NCBI RefSeq assembly: GCF_033110285.1
Contig: NZ_CP136995.1
Location: 2,356,001-2,420,000, forward strand
DNA: 64,000 nucleotides
Source of the DNA: Ottowia sp. SB7-C50
GTDB lineage: Bacteria; Pseudomonadota; Gammaproteobacteria; Burkholderiales; Burkholderiaceae_C
Direction of reading: 5' to 3'
Positions 7,647-16,509 of the stretch are shown here, one piece after another. Made by a program: the position numbers and the translations under genes. The notes beneath the pieces are model-generated. The model had not been told where the DNA came from and ran no database searches. It saw only the letters and a list, made by a program, of their open reading frames with translations. Position 1 is the stretch's first letter; each line of letters begins with the position of its first letter.

Positions 7647-9089
7647 TCAGGCGTGGGCGGCCACGGCCGGAATCTGCACCGGCGTGGCACGGCCGGCAGC
7701 CGCAGTCTTGACGGTGTTCCACAGCATGATGAGCATGCCGCCGAGATACAGCAGGCCGCCCAGCAGACGCAGCACATAGAACGGATAGGTGGCCTTCACC
7801 GACTCGACGAAGGTGTAGGTCAGGGTGCCGTCGGCGTTGACGGCGCGCCACATCAGGCCTTGCATCACACCGGCAATCCACATCGCGGCGATGTAGACCA
7901 CGATACCGATGGTGGCGGTCCAGAAGTGCACCTCAACGGCCTTCATGCTGTACATCTGCTTCTGGCCGAACAGGCGCGGGATCAGGTAGTACATGGAGCC
8001 CATGGTGATCAGGCCCACCCAGCCCAGCGCACCGGAGTGCACGTGGCCCACCGTCCAGTCGGTGTAGTGGCTCAGCGCGTTGACGGTCTTGATGGACATC
8101 ATCGGACCTTCGAACGTGGACATGCCGTAGAACGACAGCGACACGATCAGGAAGCGCAGGATCGGGTCGTCACGCAGCTTGTGCCAGGCGCCCGACAGGG
8201 TCATGATGCCGTTGATCATGCCGCCCCAGCTGGGTGCCAGCAGGATCAGCGAAAACAGCATGCCCACGCTCTGCGCCCAGTCCGGCAGGGCCGTGTAGTG
8301 CAGGTGGTGCGGGCCGGCCCACATGTAGGTGAAGATCAGCGCCCAGAAGTGGACGATGGACAGGCGATAGCTGTACACCGGACGCTCAGCCTGCTTGGGG
8401 ATGAAGTAATACATCATGCCCAGGAAGCCAGCGGTCAGGAAGAAGCCCACCGCGTTGTGGCCGTACCACCACTGGACCATGGCGTCCTGCACGCCCGCGT
8501 AGGCCGAGTAGGACTTCATCGGGCCAACCGGGATCTCAGCGCTGTTGACCACGTGCAGCAGCGCCACCGCCAGGATGAAGCCGCCGTAGAACCAGTTGGC
8601 CACGTAGATGTGCTTGACGCGCCGCGTGCCGACGGTGCCGAAGAACACCACCGCGTACGCCACCCAGACCAGCGTGATCAGGATGTCGATCGGCCACTCC
8701 AGCTCGGCGTATTCCTTGCCGGTGGTGAAGCCGAGCGGCAGCGAGACCGCTGCGGCGACGATGATGAGTTGCCAGCCCCAGAAGGTGAAGGCCGCCAGCT
8801 TGTCGCTGAACAGGCGCACCTGGCAGGTGCGCTGCACCACGTAGTAGGAGGTGGCGAACAGACCGCAACCGCCAAACGCAAAGATCACCGCATTGGTGTG
8901 CAGGGGTCGCAATCGACCGTAGCTCAGCCAGGGAATCCCCAGATTCAGCTCGGGCCAGGCGAGCTGGGCAGCGATGATCACGCCGACCAGCATGCCCACC
9001 ACGCCCCATACCACCGTCATGATGGCGAATTGTCTGACCACTTTGTCGTTATAGACCGTGGCCCGTGTATTGGCGAATGTCATTTCCAC
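7647..9089 (-). CDS. ccoN: cbb3 oxidase catalytic subunit I
   Basis: The 480-residue haem-copper oxidase core reduces O2 at the haem b3-CuB centre with high affinity. It is rich in membrane helices (about 12) and has conserved stretches such as [20 protein letters not shown] and [20 protein letters not shown], which carry the histidine ligands. The motif [16 protein letters not shown] is also typical. It is the first gene of ccoNOQP. An FNR/Anr-type palindrome lies at 9141-9154, with a -10-like GATACT at 9113-9118 on the minus strand, the spacing expected of a class II activated promoter. This suggests induction at low oxygen. Confidence 0.98.
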   Translation of the reverse strand: MEMTFANTRATVYNDKVVRQFAIMTVVWGVVGMLVGVIIAAQLAWPELNLGIPWLSYGRLRPLHTNAVIFAFGGCGLFATSYYVVQRTCQVRLFSDKLAAFTFWGWQLIIVAAAVSLPLGFTTGKEYAELEWPIDILITLVWVAYAVVFFGTVGTRRVKHIYVANWFYGGFILAVALLHVVNSAEIPVGPMKSYSAYAGVQDAMVQWWYGHNAVGFFLTAGFLGMMYYFIPKQAERPVYSYRLSIVHFWALIFTYMWAGPHHLHYTALPDWAQSVGMLFSLILLAPSWGGMINGIMTLSGAWHKLRDDPILRFLIVSLSFYGMSTFEGPMMSIKTVNALSHYTDWTVGHVHSGALGWVGLITMGSMYYLIPRLFGQKQMYSMKAVEVHFWTATIGIVVYIAAMWIAGVMQGLMWRAVNADGTLTYTFVESVKATYPFYVLRLLGGLLYLGGMLIMLWNTVKTAAAGRATPVQIPAVAAHA

Positions 9090-9140
9090 CTCTTCCTGAT
9101 AAAACCTTCAGCAGTATCCCGACTCGTATTATGGTCGCGG

Positions 9141-9154
9141 TTGACGTACGTCAA
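9141..9154 (-). promoter_or_regulatory. FNR/Anr-type box before ccoN
   Basis: TTGACGTACGTCAA is a perfect 14-bp palindrome of the FNR form (TTGAY-N4-RTCAA). It overlaps the ccoS stop codon (9151-9153). Its centre (9147.5) is about 41.5 bp from a start predicted by the GATACT -10 box at 9113-9118. Low-oxygen activation of ccoN is the likely role. Confidence 0.75.
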
Positions 9155-9288
9155 TCGTGATCGAGAATCCGCTCGCCTTCCCGGTCGACGTCGTCGAACT
9201 GGCCACGGTAGATGGCCCACCACAACGCCCCGAGGATAAAGAAAACCAGCACCACCGACAGCGGGATGAGCAGGTAAAGAATATCCAT
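9151..9288 (-). CDS. ccoS: cbb3 oxidase assembly protein CcoS
   Basis: The 45-residue protein reads MDILYLLIPLSVVLVFFILG, then ALWWAIYRGQFDDVDREGER and ILDHD. One membrane helix is followed by the FDDVDREGERIL signature of CcoS. CcoS is needed to insert cofactors (haem b, CuB) into the oxidase. Its ATG (9286-9288) directly abuts the ccoI stop (9289-9291), so the two are translationally linked. Its stop codon lies inside the FNR-type box of ccoN. Confidence 0.92.
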   Translation of the reverse strand: MDILYLLIPLSVVLVFFILGALWWAIYRGQFDDVDREGERILDHD

Positions 9289-11646
9289 CTAGTGCACCTC
9301 GACCGGCTGCGTATCGGGCTTCGACAGCCGCAGCGCATTCAACACCACCACCAGCGAACTGGCCGCCATGCCCAGCCCGGCGGCCCAGGGCGGCATGTAG
9401 CCGGCCATGGCCAGCGGAACGCCGACCGCGTTGTAGGCCGCCGCCCAGCCGAGATTTTCTCTCACGATGCGCATGGTGCGGCGCGCCTTGGCGTGGCACA
9501 TCGGTATCAGCGACAGGCGGTCGCCCAGCACGACGAAATCGGCCTGGGCGCGCGCCAGCGGCACCGACCGCCCGAAGGCAAACGACACGTCGGCGCCCGC
9601 CAGCACGGGGCCGTCGTTCAGGCCATCACCGACCATCGCCACGCTGGCGCCCGCCGCCTGTGCGTCGCGCAGGTCGGCCAGCTTGTCGTCGGGCAGGCAG
9701 CCGCCGCGCGCGTCGTCGATGCCGGCCAGCTGCCCCAGGCGCGCGGCCGCCTCCGGCCGGTCGCCAGACAGCAGCCGCACCGTGACGCCTTCGCGCCGCA
9801 GGGCCTCCACGCTGGCGCGCGCGTCGGGCCGCAGGTCTTCGCGCAGGTGAAAGCTCGCCAGCCACCCGTTCGAGTCGCTCAGATGGGTCGTCGGCCCCTG
9901 CGCCGCCAGGGCAGGCACGCCGCAGAACGCGGCTGAGCCCAGCCGCAAGTCGTTGAAGCTGCCATCTGCCTCGGCCACACGGGCCGTGACGCCCTGCCCC
10001 ATCACCTCGTGCAGGTCCGTCAGCGCCGTCGCCGGGGCCGCGCCTTCGTCGCGCGCGGCGTCGACCATGGCCCGCGACAGGGGGTGAAGACTGGCCTGCG
10101 CCATGGCTGCGGCCAGCCCCAGCGCCTGCGCGCGGCCCACGCCCGGCCGAAGGCGCACCTCCTCCAGCACGAAGGCATCGCGCGTCAGCGTGCCGGTCTT
10201 GTCGAACACCACCGTGTCCACGTGCGACAGCGTTTCCAGCGCCTGCATGCGGCGCACCAGCACGCCATCGCGCGCCAGCGCGCCGGCACTGGCCAGCATG
10301 GCCGCGGGCGTGGCCAGCGACAGCGCGCACGGGCAGGTGACCACCAAAATCGCCACCGCAATCATCAGTGCGTGGCCCGGGTCGCTTGACCACCACCAGG
10401 CGCAAGACAGGCCGGCGGCGATCAGCACGAAGATCAGGAACGGCTTGGCCAGCCGATCGGCCAGCAACGCGATCTGCGGCTTGCTGGTGGACGCCTGCTC
10501 CATCAGCGCCACGATCTGCGCATAGCGCGTTTCACCGCCCACCTGTTCGACGCGCATGTCCACGGGCGAGGTCAGGTTGTGGCTTCCGGCCACCACGCGC
10601 TGCCCCTCGCCCCGCATCAACGGCGTCGATTCGCCCGTCAGCAGCGCCTCATCGGCCGACGTCTGCCCCTTCACCACCACGCCATCCGCCGGAAAGACTT
10701 CGCCGGGCAACACGCGCAGCAGGTCGCCCACGCGGATGCGGCGCACCGACACGCGCTCCCAGGCGCTGGCGGTACTCCACCGCTGCACGCTGTCGGGTAG
10801 GCGGTGCATCAGGGCTTCCAGCGCGCCTGCCGTCCGGTCGCGCAGACGCAATTCCAGCCAGCGCCCGGTCAACAGGAAGAACACGAACATCGTCAGCGAA
10901 TCGAAATACACCTCGCGCCCGAACAGGCCGCCGGGCTCAAAGGTGCCGAGCGAGCTGACGACAAAGGTGATCAGCATGCCCAGTGCCACCGGCAAATCCA
11001 TGCTGACGCGCCGCAGCTTCAGGTCCAGCAGCGCATTGCGAAAAAACGGCTGGCACGAAAACAGCACCACCGGCACCGACAGCACCCACTGCGCCCAGCG
11101 CAGCAGGTTGACCAGATCGGGCTCGATCTCTCCACTGGCGGTGAAGTACGTCGGCGTGGCGTACATCATCACCTGCATCATGCAAAGCCCGGCCACGCCC
11201 AGGCGCCACTGCATCTTGCGGGTCTCTGCCTGGCGCCGCTCGGTGGCGAAGGCGTCGTGCGCCGGCAGCGGGCGATAGCCGGTTCGCAGCACCGCCTGCA
11301 TCCAGTCGGATGGCCGGGTGACACCTTCGTCCCACACCACGCGCCCGCGTTGGCTGGCCGCACTCACCTCGGCCTGGCGCACGCCCGGCGTCGCCCGCAG
11401 CGCCTGTTCGATGGTGCCGGCGCAGGCGGCGCAATGCATGCCTTCGAATACGACGCTGGATTCCCACAGCCCGGCGGTCCCCGCGTGGGACGACTTTTCA
11501 ACCGGCCGGCTGAACTCCAGCCACTCGTCGCGTTCGTCCAGCAGCGTCCAGGCGCCCTCGCCCCGCGCCGGCTCCGCGCCAGGTGGCGACGCGAGTGCAT
11601 CCAAGGCCCCCGCACCCGAAGAAATGACGCTTACAGCTTGCTTCAC
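9289..11646 (-). CDS. ccoI: Copper P1B-ATPase for cbb3 assembly
   Basis: The 785-residue P-type ATPase (FixI/CcoI/CopA2 type) exports copper towards the periplasm for CuB insertion. It has an N-terminal metal-binding domain with HCAACAG (C72, C75), the phosphatase loop TGES (337-340), the ion-channel motif TCPCALS (CPC at 438-440), the phosphorylation site DKTGT (482-486), and a C-terminal GDGLND. It is the first gene of the minus-strand group ccoI-ccoS-ccoNOQP. An FNR-type palindrome at 11683-11696 lies 37 bp before its start. Confidence 0.95.
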   Translation of the reverse strand: MKQAVSVISSGAGALDALASPPGAEPARGEGAWTLLDERDEWLEFSRPVEKSSHAGTAGLWESSVVFEGMHCAACAGTIEQALRATPGVRQAEVSAASQRGRVVWDEGVTRPSDWMQAVLRTGYRPLPAHDAFATERRQAETRKMQWRLGVAGLCMMQVMMYATPTYFTASGEIEPDLVNLLRWAQWVLSVPVVLFSCQPFFRNALLDLKLRRVSMDLPVALGMLITFVVSSLGTFEPGGLFGREVYFDSLTMFVFFLLTGRWLELRLRDRTAGALEALMHRLPDSVQRWSTASAWERVSVRRIRVGDLLRVLPGEVFPADGVVVKGQTSADEALLTGESTPLMRGEGQRVVAGSHNLTSPVDMRVEQVGGETRYAQIVALMEQASTSKPQIALLADRLAKPFLIFVLIAAGLSCAWWWSSDPGHALMIAVAILVVTCPCALSLATPAAMLASAGALARDGVLVRRMQALETLSHVDTVVFDKTGTLTRDAFVLEEVRLRPGVGRAQALGLAAAMAQASLHPLSRAMVDAARDEGAAPATALTDLHEVMGQGVTARVAEADGSFNDLRLGSAAFCGVPALAAQGPTTHLSDSNGWLASFHLREDLRPDARASVEALRREGVTVRLLSGDRPEAAARLGQLAGIDDARGGCLPDDKLADLRDAQAAGASVAMVGDGLNDGPVLAGADVSFAFGRSVPLARAQADFVVLGDRLSLIPMCHAKARRTMRIVRENLGWAAAYNAVGVPLAMAGYMPPWAAGLGMAASSLVVVLNALRLSKPDTQPVEVH

Positions 11647-11682
11647 GGGGGCGACTGTACGCGTTCAGGCGCGTCGCCCATC

Positions 11683-11696
11683 TTGACGCGCGTCAA
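11683..11696. promoter_or_regulatory. FNR/Anr-type box between ccoI and usp
   Basis: TTGACGCGCGTCAA is a perfect palindrome with the same arms as the box before ccoN. It lies in the divergent region between ccoI (minus) and the universal stress protein gene (plus). For the plus gene, TAACTT at 11719-11724 fits a -10 with the box centred near -41.5. One site may serve both directions. Confidence 0.7.
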
Positions 11697-11803
11697 TAAC
11701 CCGACCCAGATGCCCTGTTAACTTAGGGTATCGTTCAGTTCGGTGCGTATCCTGGTCCGCAGGCCCGCCGCGCGCCCGTTAAGAATTTTTGAGGAGAACC
11801 ACC

Positions 11804-12247
11804 ATGTACACCCGCATTCTCGTTGCCACCGACGGCTCCAAGCTGTCCAAGAAAGCCGTCGACAGCGCCATCCAGCTGGCCGCCCTGTGCGGTGCAGAAC
11901 TGATCGCGCTGAAGGTCGTGCCGCGCTATCCGCAAAGCTACTTCGAGGGCTCGATCCCGCTGTCGGCCGACGACGTGGCGCGGGTCGAAAAGCAATGGGC
12001 CGACGACGGCCAGAGCGTGCTCGACGGCGTCAAGAAAGCCGCCGAATCGAAGGGCGTCAAGGTCAAGGCCGTGCTGGCCAAGTCCGACGTCGTGTCCGAC
12101 GCCCTGATCGCCGGTGCCAAGAAACACAAGGCCGACATCATCGTCATGGCATCGCATGGCCGCAAGGGCGTGAAGCGCCTGCTGCTTGGCAGCGAAACGC
12201 AGCAGGTGCTGACCCACTCCGAAATCCCGGTGCTGGTGCTGCGCTGA
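11804..12247 (+). CDS. Universal stress protein, UspA family
   Basis: The 147-residue single-domain Usp starts MYTRILVATDGSKLSKKAVD. It ends with the ATP-binding signature G-2x-G-9x-GS (ASHGRKGVKRLLLGSETQQV). I chose the ATG at 11804 because GAGGAG at 11791-11796 precedes it at good spacing and MYTRILVATDGS is the usual start. It is divergent from ccoI with an FNR-type box between them, so low-oxygen induction is likely. The cellular role of such single-domain Usp proteins (survival in stress or anoxia) is inferred from the family. Confidence 0.92.
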   Translation: MYTRILVATDGSKLSKKAVDSAIQLAALCGAELIALKVVPRYPQSYFEGSIPLSADDVARVEKQWADDGQSVLDGVKKAAESKGVKVKAVLAKSDVVSDALIAGAKKHKADIIVMASHGRKGVKRLLLGSETQQVLTHSEIPVLVLR

Positions 12248-12280
12248 TCGACAGCGGCCTGCTACTGCATTGATAGCTGG

Positions 12281-12312
12281 CAGCGCCGCCGTAGCGGCGC
12301 TGGAGCAGGTTT
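12281..12312 (+). terminator. Possible terminator after usp
   Basis: CAGCGCCGC-CGTA-GCGGCGCTG is a perfect 9-bp stem (12281-12302). A run of five T follows after a 7-nt offset. It lies between convergent genes. The offset weakens the case for intrinsic termination. Confidence 0.45.
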
Positions 12313-12370
12313 TTGGTATTGCGCCGCGGGAGGCGCCCGCGTTCAGCGCGGAACCGCGTCGCCCACCGGA

Positions 12371-12967
12371 TCAGCACCCGGCGCCACCGCGGGCGCCTGT
12401 GGGGGGCAGCGCCGCCGTCACCGCAGGGCGCACCGTGGCGGGTGCGGGCACGTAGCCTGCCAGGCCTTCGCGCAGGCCCATTTCCAGCCGGTCCACCCGC
12501 GAATGCAGGTCGCGGTTATGGGTTTCCACCGCCTGCGCCAGGCGGGTGATCTCGGCATCCACCGGGCGGTCGCGCAGCCCCATTTCGGCGCGGTCGACGC
12601 GCGCCAGCGTTTCACGCGTGTGTGTGCCAATGACGTCCGACAGGCGCGTGATTTCCTTGTCCAGGTGCGCGCGCAAGTCGGTGAAGCGCGACGCCTCTGC
12701 CTTGTCGGCGAGTTCGCGCTGGGCCGACAGCTCTTTCGCGTGGCGGCGGGTTTCCATCAGCACGGTGCCCTGGGTGTAGGCGATCAGCGCGACGAACACC
12801 ACGGACAGCAGCGCCATCAGCCCCAGCAGCACCAGGCCGAGCGGCGCGTGAACGTCGGCAAAGCCCAGTGTCAGGTTGGTGGGCGTGGTCATCGCCACCC
12901 AGTTCAGGCCGACAAAAATGACGATCGCCGCGCCGATCAGCAACAGCAGCAGAGATTTCAATGACAT
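12371..12967 (-). CDS. LapA-domain membrane protein with coiled coil
   Basis: The product is 198 residues from the ATG at 12967 (MSLKSLLLLLIGAAIVIFVG). Two membrane helices (about 4-22 and 40-62) with an intervening loop containing NLTLGF match the LapA (DUF1049) pattern. The rest is a long charged helical region with a repeated pattern (HLDKEITRLSDVIGTHTRET, then a similar DAEITRLAQAVETHNRD) that should form a coiled coil. The C-terminus is Pro/Ala-rich. LapA-domain proteins are inner-membrane assembly factors in some bacteria; the role here is unknown. It is convergent with usp. Confidence 0.7.
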   Translation of the reverse strand: MSLKSLLLLLIGAAIVIFVGLNWVAMTTPTNLTLGFADVHAPLGLVLLGLMALLSVVFVALIAYTQGTVLMETRRHAKELSAQRELADKAEASRFTDLRAHLDKEITRLSDVIGTHTRETLARVDRAEMGLRDRPVDAEITRLAQAVETHNRDLHSRVDRLEMGLREGLAGYVPAPATVRPAVTAALPPTGARGGAGC

Positions 12968-13091
12968 GGGAAATCCACTCAGGGTCGATGGCAAGGATCA
13001 CCGGGGCGCGGCAAACCAGCCCCGGCAGCGTATTCGTCCGCAAGTGTAGCCCGCTGTGCGGCGCCGACCTGTCAGCGAACGTCGCCAACGA

Positions 13092-14651
13092 TCACGGCTT
13101 GAACAGGCCCTGATAGCGGTCGCGCAGCAGGTTTTTCTGCACCTTGCCCATGGTGTTGCGCGGCAGTTCGGTTTCGACGAAGCAGCGCTTGGGAATCTTG
13201 AAATTGGCCAGTTGCGATTTCAGCTGGCCCATCAACGCGTCGCCGTCGAGCTGCGCGCCCGGTTTGGCGATGATGACCGCCACACCGACCTCGCCAAAGT
13301 CCGGGTGCGGCACGCCCACCACCGCACTCTCGGCCACGCCCGGCATGTCGTTCAGATAGCCCTCGATCTCGGCCGGATAGACGTTGTAGCCGCCGCTGAT
13401 GATCAAGTCCTTGCTGCGGCCCACGATGGTGATGTAGCCGCGTTCGTCCTGCTTGCCGACGTCGCCCGTCTTGAAGAAGCCGTCGTCGGTGAATTCCTCT
13501 TGGGTCTTTTCGGGCATGCGCCAGTAGCCGCTGAAGACGTTGGGGCCTGCCACCTGGATGCCGCCGATCTCGCCCGCCGGCATGGTGGCGCCGTCGTCAC
13601 CGCGCACCCGCACCTCGACACCCGGCAGCGGGAAGCCCACCGTGCCGCCGCGCCGTTCGGCCTGCCCGTTGAAACGGCCATCCGCACGGTAGGGGTTGCT
13701 GGTCAGCATGATGGTTTCGCTCATGCCATAGCGCTCCAGGATGGTGTGGCCGGTGCGCTCGCGCCACTCGTTGAAGGTTTCGATCAGCAAGGGCGCCGAG
13801 CCACTGATGAACAGCCGCATGCGCGCCGCCTGCGCCTGCGTCAGCGTGCTTTCACCCAGCATGCGCACGTACAGCGTGGGCACGCCCATGAACACGGTGG
13901 CGCGCGGCAGGTCGGCAATGACGCGCCTGGGGTCGAACTTGCCGTGCCACAGCATCTTCGATCCGTTCAGCAAGGCGCCATGAATGGCCACGAACAGGCC
14001 GTGCACGTGGAAGATGGGCAGCGCGTGGATCAGCACGTCGCCGGGCTGCCAGCCCCAGTAGTCCTTCAGCATGACGGCGTTCGACAGCAGGTTGCCATGC
14101 GACAGCATGGCGCCCTTGCTGCGGCCGGTAGTGCCGCTGGTGTACAGGATCGCCGCCAGGTCGTTCTCGCCGCGCTGCACCGGCGTCTGCTGGTCGCTGC
14201 AATGCGCCGCGCGCTCCAGCAGGCTGCCGGTGCGGTCGTCGTCCAGCGTGAACACGTGGCGCGTGCCCGCCTTGAAAGCGATCTGGCTGACCCACGAAAA
14301 ATTCTTGCTGCTGCACACCACCACGGCCGGATCGGCATTGCCGATGAAGTATTCGATCTCGGCGCTTTGGTAAGCCGTGTTCAGCGGTAGAAAGACAAAG
14401 CCCGCCCGCAGCGTGGCCAGGTACAGCACCATGGCCTCCACCGATTTTTCGACCTGCACCGCCACACGCGGCGCCACCCCGTCAGCCGACTTGGGAATGT
14501 CGAGCGACTGCAGCAGGTTGGCGATCATGGCGGTGGCGCGGTCCAGGTCGCGCCACGAATACGACAGGCCGTTGTCGGTTTCGACGGCCACGGCGTCCAG
14601 GTCGGCCGGGAAGGCTTGCCGCAAGGCGACGAAGAGGTTCTGGTTCTGCAT
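13092..14651 (-). CDS. matB: Malonyl-CoA synthetase-like acyl-CoA ligase
   Basis: The 519-residue enzyme of the AMP-forming acyl-CoA ligase family has the P-loop-like motif YTSGTTGRSKGA (about residues 170-181), ERYGMSET and FKTGDVG. It ends with GGYNVYPAEIEG and the catalytic lysine motif RNTMGKVQKN. Overall it resembles MatB, which makes malonyl-CoA from malonate, CoA and ATP. Co-occurrence with a malonyl-CoA decarboxylase and a Bug-type binding protein upstream on the same strand supports malonate as substrate. The ligase family is certain; the substrate is inferred. Confidence 0.85.
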   Translation of the reverse strand: MQNQNLFVALRQAFPADLDAVAVETDNGLSYSWRDLDRATAMIANLLQSLDIPKSADGVAPRVAVQVEKSVEAMVLYLATLRAGFVFLPLNTAYQSAEIEYFIGNADPAVVVCSSKNFSWVSQIAFKAGTRHVFTLDDDRTGSLLERAAHCSDQQTPVQRGENDLAAILYTSGTTGRSKGAMLSHGNLLSNAVMLKDYWGWQPGDVLIHALPIFHVHGLFVAIHGALLNGSKMLWHGKFDPRRVIADLPRATVFMGVPTLYVRMLGESTLTQAQAARMRLFISGSAPLLIETFNEWRERTGHTILERYGMSETIMLTSNPYRADGRFNGQAERRGGTVGFPLPGVEVRVRGDDGATMPAGEIGGIQVAGPNVFSGYWRMPEKTQEEFTDDGFFKTGDVGKQDERGYITIVGRSKDLIISGGYNVYPAEIEGYLNDMPGVAESAVVGVPHPDFGEVGVAVIIAKPGAQLDGDALMGQLKSQLANFKIPKRCFVETELPRNTMGKVQKNLLRDRYQGLFKP

Positions 14652-14677
14652 GGTCAGAGCTTGTAGAAAGAGTCAAA

Positions 14678-15478
14678 TCAGAAGCGCGCGGGGCGCTTTT
14701 CAAGAAAGGCGGCGATGCCTTCGCGATGCTCGGCGCTGTCGGCATAGTCGTAGGCGCCTGATACTATATTTTCGATAGCATTATGCGCCATTCCAGCAAG
14801 CGCTGGCGGGCTATTCAATAACCTGAACAGCTGCTTGTGCGCGCGCGCCGCGCCGGGTGCCAGCGCCGCCACGCGCAGGGCGCGTTCGCGCGCGTGGGCC
14901 CACAACGCGTCGGCCGGTTCCACGCGGTGCAGAAAGCCGCGCGCGTTCATCTCGGCGGCGCCCAGCACGGCCGCTTCCAGCAGCATTTCGCGTGCGGTGG
15001 CTTCACCTGCCACGCGCGCCACCAGTTGCGCCTCGCGCGGGGCCATCGGAAAGCCCAGCTTGGCGATGGGCGCGCCAAAGCGGGCGTCGTCCGCCGCCAC
15101 GCGGATGTCGCACGCGCTCGCCATCTCCATGCCCGCGCCCATGCAGTTGCCCGCGATGGCGGCCACGATGGGCACGTCGCAGTCCAGCATGGCCTGCAGC
15201 CCGCCCCAGACGTCTTGTTCGTGAAAGGCGCGCAGGCTGGCTGCGTCGAAGCGAAAGGCCGGGTATTCGGCGATGTCGCCGCCCGCACAGAAATGCGCCC
15301 CGTCGCCGCGCAGCAGCACGCAACGCCAGCCGGGGCTGGCCTGGATGCGGCTGAAGACGTCCTTCAGGTCGCGCCACATGGCGCGCGACATGGCGTTGAA
15401 CTTGCCGTGATGGGCCAGCGTGACGACCGCCACGCGCGCATCGTCGTCATCGGCGCAAAGAAAAACCTGGCCAGACAA
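14678..15478 (-). CDS. Enoyl-CoA hydratase/isomerase-like protein
   Basis: This is a crotonase-fold protein. HHGKFNAMSRAMWRDLKDVF and VLLRGDGAHFCAGGDI form the CoA-binding and oxyanion-hole region; AGNCMGAGMEMASACDIRVA follows. The start is uncertain: TTG at 15478 follows AGGAAAGG, and the open frame continues upstream into the preceding gene. The stop of the Bug gene is at 15496, so the two are tightly linked. Near the C-terminus a palindromic repeat unit (14761-14820) is translated in frame. The true substrate is unknown; its place in the malonate operon suggests a CoA-thioester step. Confidence 0.8.
   Translation of the reverse strand: MSGQVFLCADDDDARVAVVTLAHHGKFNAMSRAMWRDLKDVFSRIQASPGWRCVLLRGDGAHFCAGGDIAEYPAFRFDAASLRAFHEQDVWGGLQAMLDCDVPIVAAIAGNCMGAGMEMASACDIRVAADDARFGAPIAKLGFPMAPREAQLVARVAGEATAREMLLEAAVLGAAEMNARGFLHRVEPADALWAHARERALRVAALAPGAARAHKQLFRLLNSPPALAGMAHNAIENIVSGAYDYADSAEHREGIAAFLEKRPARF
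14761..14820. repeat. REP-like palindromic unit inside enoyl-CoA hydratase gene
   Basis: ACTATATTTTCGATAGCA with CAGCAAGCGCTG downstream repeats the layout found in dnaX at 1114-1170. It is much richer in A and T than its surroundings and adds residues around AHNAIENIVSGA near the protein's C-terminus. Confidence 0.6.
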
Positions 15479-15495
15479 GACGGTCAGGCCTTTCC

Positions 15496-16476
15496 TCAGT
15501 CCAGCTTGGCGCCCGACAGCTTGACCACCTGCCCCCACTTGCGGATCTCATCGTGGATCAGCTTGGCGAACTGCGGGCCGGCCACGTTGGGGAATTCGGC
15601 GCCCTGCCCCGCCCACACGGTCTTGGCCTCGGGCTCCTGGCAGGCCTTGCGCACGGCCTCGATGGAGGCGGCCTGCGCGTCGGCGGGCGTGCCCTTGGGC
15701 GCCCAAAGGCCGTACCAGGTCTGCACGTCGTAGTCGGGCAGCCCCACCTCGGCGGCGCAGGGCACGTCGGGGAAGGCCGGGCTGCGCTGCTTGCCCGCCA
15801 CCATCAGCGCCTTGATGCGGCCGCCCTTGATGTGGTTGGCCGACGAGCCCAAGCCGTCGAAGGCCATGTCGACGTTGCCGGCGATCAAGTCCTGCAGCGC
15901 CGGGCCTGCGCCCCGGTAAGGGATGTGCGTGATGAAGGTCTTGCTCTGCTGCTTGAACAGCTCGCCCGCCAGGTGGTGCACCGAGCCGGCGCCGGCCGAG
16001 GCGTAGTTGAGCTTGCCCGGACTGCGGCGGATCAGCTCCATGAATTCCTTGAAGCTGCCGGCATTGGCGCGCCTGGCATTCACCACCAGCACCTGCGGCA
16101 CGCTGGCCACCTGGATCAGCGGCACAAAGTCTTTTTCGATGTCGTAGTCCAGCTTGGGGTACATGCTGGGCGCCACCATGTGGTGGGCGCCGCCCATGAA
16201 CAGGTTGTAGCCGTCGGCCGGCAGCTTGGCCGCGACGGATGCGCCCAGGGTACCGCCCGCGCCGCCCCGGTTGTCGATGACCAGCGTCTTGCCCGTCAGC
16301 TTGGAAAATTGCGCCGCCAGCGGCCGTGCAAAGGCATCGGTGCCGCCGCCGGCCGGAAACGGCACGACCAGCGTCACCGGCTTGCTGGGCCAGGCGGACT
16401 GCGCGCGCAGAAAGCTCGGCAACGTCAGCGACGCAGCGGCCAGAAGGGCGTGACGGCGGTGAATGAGGGTGGTCAT
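15496..16476 (-). CDS. Bug-family periplasmic solute-binding protein
   Basis: The 326-residue TctC/Bug-type receptor starts at ATG 16476 (MTTLIHRRHALLAAASLTLP). A signal peptide ends near SFLRAQSAWPSKPVTLVVPF. The Bug signatures are visible: VVPFPAGGGTDAFARPLA, then VIDNRGGAGGTLGA, and later YASAGAGSVHHLAGELFKQQ. Such receptors feed tripartite tricarboxylate transporters or are orphan receptors; no TctA/TctB gene is seen nearby. Betaproteobacteria carry many orphan Bug genes. Its position between a malonyl-CoA decarboxylase and an enoyl-CoA hydratase-like gene suggests malonate or a related acid, which is inferred. Confidence 0.9.
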   Translation of the reverse strand: MTTLIHRRHALLAAASLTLPSFLRAQSAWPSKPVTLVVPFPAGGGTDAFARPLAAQFSKLTGKTLVIDNRGGAGGTLGASVAAKLPADGYNLFMGGAHHMVAPSMYPKLDYDIEKDFVPLIQVASVPQVLVVNARRANAGSFKEFMELIRRSPGKLNYASAGAGSVHHLAGELFKQQSKTFITHIPYRGAGPALQDLIAGNVDMAFDGLGSSANHIKGGRIKALMVAGKQRSPAFPDVPCAAEVGLPDYDVQTWYGLWAPKGTPADAQAASIEAVRKACQEPEAKTVWAGQGAEFPNVAGPQFAKLIHDEIRKWGQVVKLSGAKLD

Positions 16477-16509
16477 GGGCAATTTGTCTCCTGTCGTGGT
16501 TACTTCCAA

